A stretch of DNA of 64,000 nt from Elymus sibiricus (lineage: Eukaryota > Streptophyta > Magnoliopsida > Poales > Poaceae). Below are positions 45,266-58,400 of this stretch, piece after piece. The DNA lies in assembly GCA_039707655.1 (NCBI GenBank), contig CM077665.1, positions 314,216,486-314,280,485 on the forward strand, written 5' to 3'. Every line of letters starts with the position of its first letter. Within the stretch, counting starts at the first letter, position 1. The position numbers and the translations under genes were made by a program. The notes under the pieces were generated by a model, which was given only the letters and a program-made list of their open reading frames with translations, had not been told where the DNA came from and did no database searches.

Positions 45266-47452
45266 ATGGCGTCTAGTGAGGGAAATTATCACCGTAGAGG
45301 TCCGTACTTTGATGGCACTAATTTTGCTAGTTGGAAGCATAAAATGAAAATGCATATTCTTGGTCATAACCCCGCCGTTTGGGCTGTTGTTCGTGTTGGC
45401 TTGCAAGGTGAATTCTTTGGTGATGGAAAGGAACCGGATCGTGAAGCAACCGCGGATGAATTGAAGATGTTGCAGTACAGCGCTCAAGCATGTGACATTC
45501 TCTTCAACTGCCTATGCCCCGAAGAATTCAACAAAATCAGCCCTCTTGAGAATGCAAAAGAGATTTGGGATACTTTGGTTGATATGCACGAAGGTACCGA
45601 ATCCGTGAGAGAATCCAAGTTGGACGTTCTTCAAAGTCAACTTGACAAGTTCAAGATGAAGGATGGTGAAGGAGTCGCAGAGATGTACTCTAGGCTAGCT
45701 CTCATCACCAATGAGATTGCCGGCTTAGGAAGCGAAGAAATGACCGGCAAATTCATCATCAAGAAGATACTTCGAGCTTTGGATGAGAGATACGACACCA
45801 TGTGCACATTGATCCAAATGATGCCCAACTACAAAGATCTCAAGCCTACGGAAGTCATTGGAAGGATTGTTGCTCATGAGATGACACTCAAAGACAAAGA
45901 AGAGCTTCACAACAAGTCTAGCGGTGCTTACAAAGCCACAAGTGATGCTCCCGCAACTTCAAGCGACAACCTTGTCACCAATAAAGAGATAAGCCTCATG
46001 GTCAATAAATTCAACAAGTTCTACAAGAATAGAGACAAAGAACGAAGCTCCAACTCAAGATATGAAGAGAAGCGCTCGTCAAGTCGTGACCGAAACTGCT
46101 ACAATTGTGGGAAGCCCGGACACTACTCCAATGAGTGCACGGCTCCCTACAAACGAAGAGAAGAGTCACCTAGAAGACGAAGCTCAAGGAATGAATCACC
46201 TCAAAGAGAGAGAAGGAGTAGAGATGATCGTTATGAACGAAGACCCTCAAGGAGAAGTAGGGACTCGGAGAAGAATGACAAGTACACCAAGAGCTATACA
46301 AGAAGAAGACATCAAGCTCATGTTGGTGAATGGGTTTCCGGCTCCGATTCCGACAACAACTCCGAGAGAAGCTATCACTCCAACTCTGACTATAATCAAG
46401 ATGAAGGTGTTGCCGGACTTGCACTAGTGACTACCAACTCCTATGATCTATTTGATTCACCAAATGAAGGGAGTGGAAGTTTCTTCATGGCTAAAGGCCC
46501 CAAGGTATCATACCCCGAGTATCTTGATTTCGATAGTGATGAAGATGATTTACTTTGTGATGATGACTTGCTCTTTGATAAAACTAGTAATGTTAGTCAA
46601 AATGAACTTGATAATTCTCATGTTAGTCAAGATAAGTCATTTGATTATGATAAGATGAAAATAGAACAACTTACTAAAGAATTAAACACTCTTAATTTAG
46701 CCCATGAATCTACTCTCGAAGATCATAGAGAGCTTGTAAGGACTCATGAGAAGCTACGCTTCGAGAAGCTCACCTTGGAGCAAGAACATGAGTTTCTTAA
46801 AGCTATCAATGACGATCTCCGAAAGAAGACTTCATCTTATCTAGCCAAACGATTACTCTTGTCTACATTCATGTCACAAGTTAAATCTAGACAAACTAGT
46901 AACAAAGGCAAGAAAGGTTCTTCATCTAGTAGCAACAATAAAAATGCTAAACCTAATGATGTTGCTTCTAGTAGTTCTATTGATTCCACTAATGATGATT
47001 CTCTTAGCCAAGTTACACTTGAGCAAGAAAACGCTTTATTGAAAGGAATTATAGAGAAAGGTATCTACAAGAGTCTTGCTGGGTGTAAGCAATTTGAGGA
47101 AATTGTACGCAAGCACGGAGGATACCGGAAGAACCATGGCATTGGCTACTTCAACGCTAATGGAGTTGAATGAGAAGAAGGTCAATACCCCAAGCCCAAG
47201 TTTGTTCCTCAAAAGGAGAAGTATGAACATACTCCTCCCAAGGGAACAAACACTCAAGATGACCTTCCACCACAAGACCACAAGTTCAAGGGCAAGAACA
47301 AGTTTCAAGAGGACATTGACGCATATGAAGATGAATCCCAAGCTTTGGTGGAGTGGGTTCCCAAGGCTACTTCAAGCTCAGCTTCTACAAGTGCCACTTC
47401 AACACCAAGGATCCCCATCAAGTTGATGTGGGTCCCCAAGAAGAAGAACTAG
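45266..47452 (+). pseudogene. Copia-3 gag with a single in-frame stop
   Basis: ATG at 45266. UBN2/DUF4219-type gag in residues ~1-220 (YFDGTNFASWKHKMKMHI, AKEIWDTLVDMHEG, LDKFKMKDGEGVAEMYSRL, LRALDERYDTMCTLI). An Arg/Ser-rich linker holds an intact CCHC knuckle (CYNCGKPGHYSNEC, residues ~278-291). Then comes an acidic Ser/Asp region, a coiled coil, and a tail. TGA at 47171-47173 ends the frame after 635 residues, but the same frame runs on to TAG at 47450-47452 (ending LMWVPKKKN), so the stop is probably a mutated TGG. If the first 635 residues are made, the gag core and knuckle would still be complete. Confidence 0.85.
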
Positions 47453-48334
47453 AGAGTTCTTGAGGGGTGACTTCGCCAATGAAATTCACTCATATTCATT
47501 ATTGGCAAGAACTAGTTGCAATCAACATCAACTCTATGCAATAGTTCAAGGAGTCACACATTCCCTCAAAGGTAAGCAAGGGACAAGGTAATCAACGAAT
47601 CCATGGACATCATCACACATGCTTTGCACTCCATGTCCATAGATATCCTTGTATTTGTCTCTTGTGTGTTGGGACTAACCCATGTAGGTGAGAAGAGTAA
47701 GGAAACAATAAGGATGCTCCCAACTCATGTTGATCTTCATCAACCTTGAGCATCCACCACTACCTCACCAACATGAAGTCTTCATCGACAAAACCCAAGG
47801 TTAGTTTATCCCTCCTATGGGGGGATGTCACATCAAGGGGGAGCTTTACTCTAAGACTTGAGTTAGAGCATCTCATAGTATGTGACAACATTAAATGCTT
47901 TATGTAAAAGTGGTAACCCCACTTGTGCTTAAACGATGAGTATGACCTATGATCAAGTATTCTTACTTGGCTCCTAAGTCAATATACTCATATATAGATG
48001 ACTCCGTCATCGCCAAAATGCTTGATAGATGCTAGTATGTATGTGCATGTTTGCCATGATTTCATTTGACATCTTATTGTGTGAGCATGTTGGTCTGCAT
48101 TTATTTATCCATTCGAGGACATCCAATTGTTGCTATTTGGTTTTTGATTTCTCTTTTGCCAATTGGATGGACAAGAATGCCTAGGACCACTCTCTAGCTA
48201 TCTATGCTTTCTTACCTCATATTCCATTCTTGCAGCATCACAAAATTTGACAAGTACTTTTCGATCCCTCTGTGTGAGGAGCACTCGGAGTTCCGCATCG
48301 ACAAAGGACTGACCATTAAAACCTCCCAAGTACA

Positions 48335-48518
48335 TCTCGGTGGAACCAACCCAAACTCTCGGTCTCACCGAATGCCTAGGGTTGATCTGGATTTTCAATC
48401 TCGGTAACACCGATTCCTTATTCTCGGTTACACCGAGTTTCCCTGTCAGATGACAGTTGAGAAACTCGGTGGCACCGAAAATTTCGAACCGGTGTCACCG
48501 ACAGCGAAGGGTATATAT
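48335..48518 (+). promoter_or_regulatory. Internal LTR-like promoter module ahead of the Copia-3 accessory ORF
   Basis: CGGTN3ACC(G/A) dyads (CGGTCTCACCG, CGGTAACACCG, CGGTTACACCG, CGGTGGCACCG, CGGTGTCACCG) end just before GTATATATCC (48511-48520). A GC-rich leader follows (48550-48700) and a second dyad group stands at 48860-49030. The layout repeats that of the LTR U3. Between gag and this module (47453-48334) I see no gene. Confidence 0.5.
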
Positions 48519-49152
48519 CCTGGCGGACACGACTTTTGAAATTCAATCTCAAGAGTTCGTTTCCTCCAACCCTAAGCTGCCGCTCCGGACCCCTTGGTCG
48601 TCTCCCTTGCCTCCCCGTGCGTCTCCGCCATTGGGAATCGCCGCCGCCGACGGAATCTTCGCCGCCGTCGTCGCCTTAGCGGATCCTTCACCGAATTAGG
48701 GTATGGATCCGGCCCTCCTTGCGCTCCCTGTCCGATTCAAGTGCATTGGAGTTATTTTTATCGATAATCCACCGATTGCAAACCTCCCTATCCTCTAGAA
48801 AACTCATTAGATTAGCGAACGAAGGATTTTTAGGTTTAGTTGTCCGCAAAACCAAATCTCGGTGACACCGAGTCAGAAAAATTGGTTCTACCGATTTTGT
48901 TTTTGTGCTACTGAGGACAGTCTCGGTGAAACCGAGTGGCAATTCTCGGTGCGACCGAAATTGCTGCCAAGTTTCTGTTAAGAGCTCTGTGTGTCTCGGT
49001 GTTACCAAAACTTTTGACCCGGTGACACCAAAATCCCTTTTTGCTGAGAACTATATCTAAGGATTTCTCTGTTCAAACCTTTGAAAAATTGTCTGCATTT
49101 TGTGATGACTCATCCCTTTCCACTCCTCTATACTCTATTCACAGGGTCAGAT

Positions 49153-51248
49153 ATGTCAGATGCTGAAGACAGTCAGAATGATCTCAGAGAGCAGAGTGTT
49201 GACATGAGCTCAGGCACTAGTCCTGAGGGGAGCTATGATGATGTTCCTAGTTCTCCTGATTTGCCCAAGGCTGCTACAAGGACAAGGAGAAAGCTCAATT
49301 CTGATGAGGAGGATGAGGACTTCATCCCTGAGGAGCTACCCAAGAAAGTTGATGCTGCCAAGAGCACCACTGTTGCCACAACTTCCAAGAAGAAGAAAGC
49401 TATCAGGAAGGAGTATGCCAGCTCTGGGTCAGCTAGAGCACCTGAGAGCTCAAGGGCAACTATGACTCTTCACCTTGAGTCACCCCCAAAGAAGTCTATG
49501 CCTAAGAAGGTTGGGGAGAAGAAGAAGAGCAGGAAGAGGATCATACATGTTGTGGGCAGGCCTACCTCTATGTATGAGGATCCAGAGGAGGCAGCTGCTG
49601 AAGAGGAGGAGGAAGAGCCAGCTGCAAAGGCTCCTCCTAAGAAGAAGAAGCTTATGGCAGATGCTATGCCTAAGACTACCACTTCCAAGAGCACCAAGTC
49701 TGCTCCCAAGAAGGCTGCTACTGCTGAAAAGCCTAAGAGGTTCTCTAGAGAGATACCAGCTTCCAGCAAGAACAAGACCTCCGCCTTTAGGGAAGCTGAG
49801 GATGATGATGATATGACTGCTTTGATGAAGCTCAGACCACACCTTCCAGAGCACAATGCCAGCCATTTGCTTGCTGAGGACATGAAGAAGAGGAAGGATT
49901 CTGGTTTGAGGGAATGGAGAGCAATTGATCCATATGCTCAGAGGAGGAAAACAGCTGTGGACTACAGGTTTTATACCAAGGAGCAACAAGATTTCTATGA
50001 GACAATCTTGCTTGATAAGAGTCCAGCTGTGAGTGACATGAGATATGTTGATTGGAAGTACATCAAGGCAAATGAAGATTACTTCCCAAATGTTCAAGAC
50101 AACTTTCATTGCATTGGCTTAGATGAATTTGTTGGCAAAGAATTCACTGCATGGAACGACGAGATGATCATGCAATTCTACTCCACTGCTCACTTCTATG
50201 GAGATGGTAGGATTGTGTGGATGACTGAAGGAGCAAGGTATGAATCTACTGTTGAGGAATGGGCTGCCATCTTAGGAGTCCCAAAGGTGGAAGATGGAGA
50301 TTTGGATGTCTATTCTGAATCCAAGGAGAGCCATGATTCTATGAAGAACATGTATAATGAGATCCCTGCTGCAAACTTGAAATCTCATAAGTTAGGATCC
50401 ATCTACTTCCTCCAGGCAGGTCTGTGAACCATGAACACCATCTTGAGGCACACCTTGATGCCTAAGTCTGGAGATGACAAGATTATTCAAGGCTATTCCA
50501 TCAACATGCTGATCCATCTTGATAGACACACCAGGATAAGGGTGATGGACTTGATAGTAGAGACTGTGAAGAGGGTTGCTGCTGATCAGAAGCGCTCATG
50601 CTGCTATGCACCCTACATTCAGATGCTCATCAACTCCAAGTTGGAGAAGCACATTTTTGCTCTTGACAGGCCACACTTGCCCCTACAGCCAGATCTTGAG
50701 GATAATGTTGTGGTGATGAGCCCAGATCATCCCACCTCAGCTGCAGCACAGACAGAGGTAGAGGCAGCTAGAGCCACTAGTGCTCAAGTCCCTAGATCTA
50801 GGAACGAGCAAATGGATCTCTTGATCACTACCGTTCAGGGCATGCATAAGGATATCAAGGACATAATCAGCATAGTCTTGTGAGGATCATGGAAAATAGG
50901 ATCAAGACCCTCAATGACAAGGTGGATGGGCTGACCAAGACCGTGAACGAGCTCAAGAAGGAAGTTGATAGCGTGCCTAACCCTGACACTACAGATGATG
51001 AGGATGACTCTCCTCTCAGGCCAGGCACTTAGTTCACTACCCAGGCCAGATCAGCCACAGTGCCAGCTCCAGAGTTGAGGCCTTCTTCATCAGCACCTGC
51101 TACAGCCTCTTCAACTCCATCAGCTCCTCTAGTACCTCCCGTTGCTACTCTAACTCCGTCCATGACATTTGCCGACATCTTCGCCGACGCAGTTCTCTCG
51201 ACTCCTTCATCGACCACCGGTGGAGATCAGCCCCAGAAGAACGATTAG
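49153..51248 (+). pseudogene. Copia-3 accessory ORF, Transposase_32-like, with late lesions
   Basis: ATG at 49153 (MSDAEDSQNDL...; an upstream in-frame ATG at 49081 is possible). Residues 1-230 are very acidic and Lys-rich with NLS-like KKKKK/KKKSRKR clusters. Next comes a folded region with YRFYTKEQQDFYETIL, RYVDWKYIK and AWNDEMIMQFYSTAHFYGD...WMTEGARYESTVEEWAAILGV, a pattern I recognise from the 'putative plant transposon protein' domain (PF20167). TGA at 50425-50427 interrupts it, then the frame continues to TGA at 50881-50883. A frameshift there restores a coiled coil (NDKVDGLTKTVNELKKEV), then a TAG and a Pro/Ser/Thr tail. Function unknown; likely a nuclear protein by its basic clusters. 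Confidence 0.6.
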
Positions 51249-51726
51249 CTATATCTCTTTGAACTTTTTGGTAACTTGTTGCCAAAGGGGAGAAGTTGTA
51301 TATAGATCTTTAGGCTTCGAGTGAGAGAGCGTTGGTTTTTATCGCTTTTTCAAAAACATTTGATCTTTTGGTTTGGATGTGTTAAACCTTGTGGTGTTTG
51401 ATCATACACTTGATGTGTGTTGCTACTATTTCCTATCATTTTGATGCTTATGAGATGGTCAATCACCTTTACTTGATTGTGTTGTGCTATGATGTTCATT
51501 ATTACTCTTCTCGCACACCACCAAGTTGTATGTGACATGAAAGAGTGCCCCATGTACCTAATCGATTGTGCATTTGCATTCAAACGCAAATTTAAAATAA
51601 TGCACAAATTTAGGGGGAGCTCTTGCTTATCACATACTTCTCAAAGCAACGATTATATTCATTGATTATATCATATGTCGAAGCTTTGATCTATATGTTG
51701 TCATCAATTACCAAAAAGGGGGAGAT

Positions 51727-53234
51727 TGAAAGCACATTTGCTCCCTTGGTGGTTTTGGTAATTAATAACAACATATATGTCATTGTACTAAGGTTTCCAC
51801 TAAGCATATTTCAGGAAAAGTTCAATGATAGGGATGGCAAAAGGATTGTGGAGATACCCCAAGATGCAAGGAAATGGATTGGCAAAGCTTCAAGCAAGAG
51901 GACTCTACATTTTACTTTGTGAGAAATCACTTTGAGTCCATAGGAAAGCCAATACTATTAAAAGGGGGTAAGGTACTGCTGGTGAACAAGATGCTCCACG
52001 TGCACAAGTGATAGTCACCAAAAACACCCACAAGCTCTTCCACAAAAGTCTGTCAAAAGCCAAATATCCAAAATCGGTGCAACCAACAATTTCCACTCGG
52101 TGCCACCGATTCCCAAAATCAGACAGACCCATGCCAAACCCTAGCACATCGGTGCAATCGACTCCACTTCGGTGCCACCGAGTTTGGGTTGCCAACTTTC
52201 TGTTACCTCGATTCACAAAATCGGTACCACCGAGTTTGTTGGATCAGCGTCACCGAGTTGCGCAATCTGACCGTTGGTTACCTAATCGGTACCACCGAGA
52301 ATTATATATCGGTCTCGCCGAGATTCAAAAGTTACTGCCTTTTGGTCACTTTGGTACCACCAAGATTCACACATCGGTGTCACCGAGTTGGTCACTTTAG
52401 GTGTAACGGTTGGATTTTTGGGGATGCCTATATATACCCCTTCACCACCACCTGCTCGAAAGAGAAGCACTCAGAACTATTCCATACTTGCCCCATCCTA
52501 TTTTCTGAGAGAGAGCCACCTACTCATGTGTTGAGATCAAGCTATTCCACTCCATCCATATGAATCTTGATCTCTAGCCTCCCCAAGTTGCTTTCCACCA
52601 AATCAATCTCTTCCACCATAGCCAAATCTGTGAGAGAGTGATTGTGTGTTGAGGAGTCTATCATCTTGAAGCACAAGAGCTAGGAGTTCATCAACATTGC
52701 CAAGCCTATTACCTTTTGGAGGGTGGTGCCTCCTAGATTGGTTAGGTGTCGCTTGGGAGCCTCCTACTTCGTGTTGTGGAGTTGAACCAAGAAGTTTGTA
52801 CGGGCAAGGAGATCGCCTACTTCGTGAAGATCTACCCATAGTGAGGCTAGTCCTTTGTGGACGGAAGCCGTTATGGAATAGTCAAGGTTGCTACTTCGTG
52901 GACCCTTATGGGTGGAGCCCTCCGTGGACTCTCGCGACCATTACCCTCCATGGGTTGAAGACTTCATAAACGTGGACGTACGATAGCACCACCTATCGGA
53001 ACCACGGGAAAAATCTTCGTGTCTACAAATTGCGTTTGATCTTCCTTCCTACCCTCTACTACATATGCTTATTGTTACTTTCCTCTGCTATACTCTTAGA
53101 CATGCATGTGTAGGGTGTGCTTGACTTGCTATCATTGCTAAAATCTGCCAACACTTAAAATTGGGAAAAGGTAGGATTTTTATTCGGTCAAGTAGTCTAA
53201 TCACGCCCCCTCTAGACATACTTTCGGTCCTACA
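51727..53234 (+). repeat. 3' LTR of Copia-3
   Basis: Same ends as the 5' LTR, 1508 bp, TATA at 52428-52437, dyads 52089-52388. The purine tract lies directly upstream. Confidence 0.92.
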
Positions 53235-55490
53235 TGGTGGACCGGTGATTGGGTGCTGTTCTTATTTGAACAACCTCCCACTTATGATTAACCCCCTCAC
53301 AAACATCCACAACTACGAGAAAAGTATTAAGATAAAATCTAACCGTAGCATTAAACGTTTGGATCCAAATCAGCCCCTTACGAAGTAGCGCATAAACTAG
53401 GGTTTAAGCTTCTGTCACTCTAGCAACCCATCATCTAATAACTACTCCACAATGCATTCCCTTAGGCCCAAGGATGGTGAAGTGTCATGTAGTCGACGTT
53501 CACATGACACCACTAAGGGAATCACAATATACATATCATCAAAATATCGAACACATATCAAATTCACATGATTACTTGCGACATGACTTCTCCCGTGACC
53601 TCAAGAACAAAGGTAACTACTCACAAATAATAATCATGCTCAAGATCAGAGGGGTATTGAATAGCATAATGGATCTGAACATATAATCTTCCACCAAATA
53701 AACCATATAGTAATCAACTACAACATGTAATCAACACTACTAGTCACCCATAGGTGCCAATGTGAGGTTCCGGTACAAAGATTGAACACAATAGATGAAC
53801 TAGGGTTTGAGAGGAGATGGTGCTGTTGAAGATGTTGATGAAGATTGGCCTCCCAAAGATGAGAGGGGTGTTGGTGACAACGATGGCTTCGATTTCCCCC
53901 TCCGGGAGGGAAGTTTCCCCGGCGGAATCGCTCGGCCGGAGGCCAAAAGTGCTCCTGCCCAAGTTCCGCCTCGAGACGGCGAAGCTCCGTCCCGAAAGTC
54001 CTCTCCTTATTTTTTTCTAGGTCAAAAGAGCGTATATACCAGAAGATGGGCACCGGAGGTGGGCCGAGGAGGGCACAACCCACCAAGGCACGCCTGGGGG
54101 CCTAGCGCGCCCTGGTGTGTTGTGCCCACCAGGGTGGCCCCCTCCGGTAGTTCTTTGCTCCAGTATTTTTTATTAATTCCAAAAATATTCTCCGTAAAGT
54201 TTCAGCTTCATTGGAGTTGTGCAGAATAGGTATATCTGATGTGCCTTTTCAGGTCCAGAATTCCAGCTACCGGTATTCTCCCTCTTTGTATAAACCTTGC
54301 ATATTATAAGAGAAAAGGCATTAGAATCACTCCCTAAAGCATTATTATTCAACAAAACATAATAAATAACAGTAGGAAATCATGATGCAAAATGGACGTA
54401 TCACGCCCACCCCCTGGGTGCGCCCTGTTAGCTTGTGGGGACCACATGGCTCCGGTGACGTGGTTCCAACGCCAAAAAATCCTATATATACAGAAACCCT
54501 CAGAAATAAACCTAGAACTTCCGCTCTGCCACCGCTACTCTCTGTATCAAAGAAAACCCCATCTGGAGCCTTTCCGGCACCCTGCCGGAGGGGGAAATCA
54601 TCACCGGTGGTCATCTTCATCATCCCGGCGGAGGCCATGACGAGGAGGGAGTAGTTCACCCTCAGGGCTGAGGGTGTGTACCACTAGCTATGTGTTTAAT
54701 CACTCTCTCGTGTTCTTGAGATGGCACGATCTTGATGTATCGCGGGGTTTGTTAATATAGTTGGATCCTATGGTGTTCTTCCCTTGCTGTCTTGTTGTGA
54801 TGAATTTAATCTTTCCCTTTGAGATTTTGTTATGTCGGAATGAATATTGGATTTAAGATCACTTGATGTATGTCTTGCATGTGGATACCAGTGGTGACAA
54901 TGGGGTATTCTATTAATTCACTTGATATATGTTTTTGTACTCAACTTGCGGATTCACGCGGTGACAATGAGGTAATCTATGCATAGGGGTTGATACACGT
55001 TCTTGTCCTACTTTCTCCGATAGAAATCTTGGGGTACTCTTTGGAGTGATTATTGGTTGCACGTTGAGGGATGATCATATGATTCTATTGTGTTACCATT
55101 GTTGAGAGATTGCACTAGTGAAAATATGAACCCTATGCCTTATTTCCAAGCATTGTTACAACGTTTTGCTCGCTGTTTGCCACTTGATACCTTGCTGTTT
55201 TTATATTTTCAGATTACAAAAACTTATATCTACTATCCATATTGCACTTGTATCACCATCTCTTCATCGAACTAGTGCACCTATACAATTTACCATTGTA
55301 TTGGGTGTGTTGGGGACACAAGAGATTTCTTGTATTTGATTGTAGGGTTTTTGAGAGACTATCTTCATCATACACCTCCCATGGATTGATAAACCTTAGG
55401 TCATCCACTTGAGGGAAAATTACCACCCTGCAAAAATCTGCGCTTGGAGGCCCAACAGAGTCTAAAAGAATAAAGTTGTAGTAGACATCA

Positions 55491-58400
55491 ATCTCTTTTC
55501 TGCGCCGTTGCCGGGGAGGTGAGTGCTTGAAGGTATATCTTTAGATCTTGCAATTAAATCTTTTAGTTTCTTATTTACCACTAGTTTGGTTTATGAAATA
55601 AAACTACAAAAATGGAGTTTAGGTTGCCTCAATTGCTTTGTCTTTTTAATGTCTTTCGTGAAAATGATGGTTCAGAAAATTGTGCTCAATTGTTAGAGGA
55701 AGAATTTTAAAAATGCTTAATGTGAATTCCTTGAATGATGAGCATGATAGTAATATTGTTAGTATGAATTCTCTAAATATCCATGATGGTAATGATATGC
55801 AAAGCCACAAGCTTGGGGATGCTATGTTTGATGAAGATGATATTTTTACTCCCCCAAGTTTTGATGAGCAAAGTTATTATGATAATAGCATGCCTCCTAT
55901 TTATGATGATTATATTGATGAAAGTGGGTTTGGAAGAGTGTCAACTCTAAGTACTAATTATCCCACTATATTGGAGGGTGTTCAATCTTATTGTAATAAT
56001 GATAAAAGTGGACTTGGAGAGGTCGTGACTTTATTTAGTGATGAGTCCACTATTTTGGAAGAGGTTTCAATTGACTATGAACAACAAAGTTGCTATCTAT
56101 GATGATTATGGTGATGACATGTATGATATAAAGAGTAATGATAACCATGAAACTTGTCATCATGATTTTAATATTCAATTTGGTCATGTCAGGCAAGTGT
56201 CTCATGATAGTCATTTTGTTGAGTTTGCTCCCACTATTATGAATGAGAAGAAATTCGCTTATGTGGAGAGTGATAAATTTTCTATGCTTGTAGATCATGG
56301 AAAGAATGCTTTATGTGATAGTTATATTGTGGAATTCCTTCATGATGCTACTGAAAATTATTATGAGTGAGGAACATATGCTTATAGGAATTGCAATAAT
56401 ATCAAAATTTCTCCCTATGTGTTCAAAATTTTGAAGTCATGCTTGTTTTGTCTTCCTATGCAAGTTGATTCTTGCTATAATAAATAGTTTTCTTGCAAAA
56501 TCCCCATGCATAGGAAGTGGGTTATACTTAAATGTGCTTTCCATGTGATTCATGATTCTCCTTTGCATGTTTCATTTACTATTCTTATGTGAGCATCATT
56601 GGAATCATCATGCCTAGCTAAAAAGGCTTTAAACAAAAGCACTTGTTGGGAGACAAAACAAAAGCACTTGTTGGGAGACAACCCAACACCTATACTTTCT
56701 GTTTTTGTGTGTTCACATGATTAAGCTACTATAGTAATCATGTTTTGTATCTTTAATTTCAATAAAGTGCCAAGTAAAGCCTTTGGAATAGTGTGGATAC
56801 TTGTTAGTTTGATTCTATGCAAAAACAAAAACTTTTACGTCCAGTGCAGAATTTCTTTGATTTTACTGGAGAGTCAAACAATTCTGCAATTTTTACACAG
56901 TTTTCTATGCAATTTTTTTGCGTTTTCTAATTTTTTAGAATTTTTAGACACAGAGAAATATGGTTTAAGTCCATATCTTCATAGTCTGTTCTGTTTTTGA
57001 TAGATTCTATTTTGCATGCATAGTCTGCTTGTTTTAGTGTTTCCATAGCTTATATTTAGTGGTATAAATTATGGGAATGGTATAATACAGTAGTTATTAT
57101 GTGAGAACAATTATGAATCTTGTCTTGACAATACCTAATTGAATGATCTATCTTTATTACACTTACCCATCTCACGAAGTTCCGTTATGTTTTGTGTGAT
57201 TGAAGTTTTTAAGTTTTGGGTAAGACACCGATACGAGGAGAATAAGGAGTGGTAAGAACCTAAGTTTGGGGATTCCCAAGGCACCCCAAAGGTAATATCC
57301 AAGGAAGACTCAAGCGTCTAAGCTTGGGGATGCCCTGGAAGGCATCCCCTCTTTCGTCTTCAACACTATCGGTATATCTTACTTAGAGCTATATTTTTAT
57401 TTGTCACATAATATGAGTTCTGCTTGGAGCGTATTTTATTTTGTTAAACTTTGTTTGCTGTTATTTATAATTTTGTTTTCCAATAAAAAGTTCCAAGAAT
57501 TGCCTTTTAGGATGCTTGAATTGCATGTTCGATGTGTGTTGTTCAAAAACAGAAACTTTTGCTGTAGTATTTGAATTTTCATATTCTAATGGAACATGGA
57601 AAGTTTCTAAAAATTTTACTCCGTATTTTCATATGAATTTTTTATAATTTCCTAAAGTTTCAGAATTTTTGGAGATACAGAAGTACACTTTTTAAATTGA
57701 TTGCTATAGACTATTCTGTTTGGACAGATTGGTGTTATAGTTTTGTTATCTACTTACCCTAGAGTTTTCATGGCTTATATTAGTAGATATAAATTGTGGA
57801 AATGATAGTATACAGTACCTAATGTTTGAAAATTATTATGCAACTTGTATTGGCAGTACATAAAGAGTTGATTTATTCTTATGTGCACTAACCTATCTCA
57901 CGAGTTCTTTTCAAGTTTTGTGTGGATGAAGTTTTTGAGATCTAGGCGATACCGTGATATGAGAGGAATTAACGAGACACAAGAGCTCAAGCTTGGGGAT
58001 GCCCAAGGCTCCCCAATTAAATATTACAAGAAGTCTCAAGCATCTAAGCTTGGGGATGTTATGCATCCCACCTCTCTTCATCAACAATTATCGGTTAACC
58101 TATGCTGATCCTAAGATTTTATTCGTTCACATGATATATCCCGCTCTTGGAGTCTCTTTCGTTTTGTTTGTTGTTTGAATAAAATTCTCAGATCTGAAAA
58201 TCTTTATTGAGAGAGCGAGAGTCCTCACATAGCTACTTGATTGTTTGACTACTCATTGTTCTTCACTAATATCTTTTGAGAGTAGTTTGATGTGCTTCAC
58301 TTTTATCCTAAGAGTAAATTGTGAATGGATGAAATATCATAAATATAAAATTATCAATGTGCTTTATGTTTAGTAGTAGTTTCACATTTGGTTTATAAAG

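Larger units (their letters stand above)
43706..53234 (+). mobile_element. Copia-3: complete non-autonomous Copia-like element with gag and an accessory ORF
   Basis: LTRs 43706-45212 and 51727-53234 differ at about 30 positions in ~1.5 kb by eye (~2%). TSD is GGGTG (43701-43705) / TGGTG (53235-53239), one mismatch. Primer-binding site at 45213, purine tract AAAAAGGGGGAGAT (51713-51726). The internal domain holds gag (45266-47452) and an accessory ORF (49153-51248) where pol would be; no protease, integrase or RT motifs. Youngest insertion in the nest. Confidence 0.9.
43353..54403 (-). repeat. Solo LTR of a Gypsy element, split by Copia-3
   Basis: On the minus strand it runs from TGATACGTCCATTTTGCATCATG (54403) to CTTGTGGGTCATCA (43353), about 1.52 kb after removal of Copia-3. 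CGCCC is duplicated at 43348-43352 and 54404-54408. Both ends and the TSD are intact and no internal domain is present, so it is a solo LTR left by LTR-LTR recombination. Confidence 0.88.
43062..55490 (+). repeat. 5' LTR of Gypsy-C, split by a solo LTR
   Basis: After removing 43353-54408 the LTR is about 1.37 kb. Compared with the 3' LTR it lacks the ~190 bp block at 60745-60935. The TATA-like CTATATATAC stands at 54483-54492 (CTATATATAC also at 60191-60200 in the 3' LTR). Confidence 0.8.

Noticed and set aside
53474..53686. Small plus-strand ORF between Copia-3 and the rest of the solo LTR
   Set aside because: Falls inside the solo LTR in the wrong orientation, with no family match.
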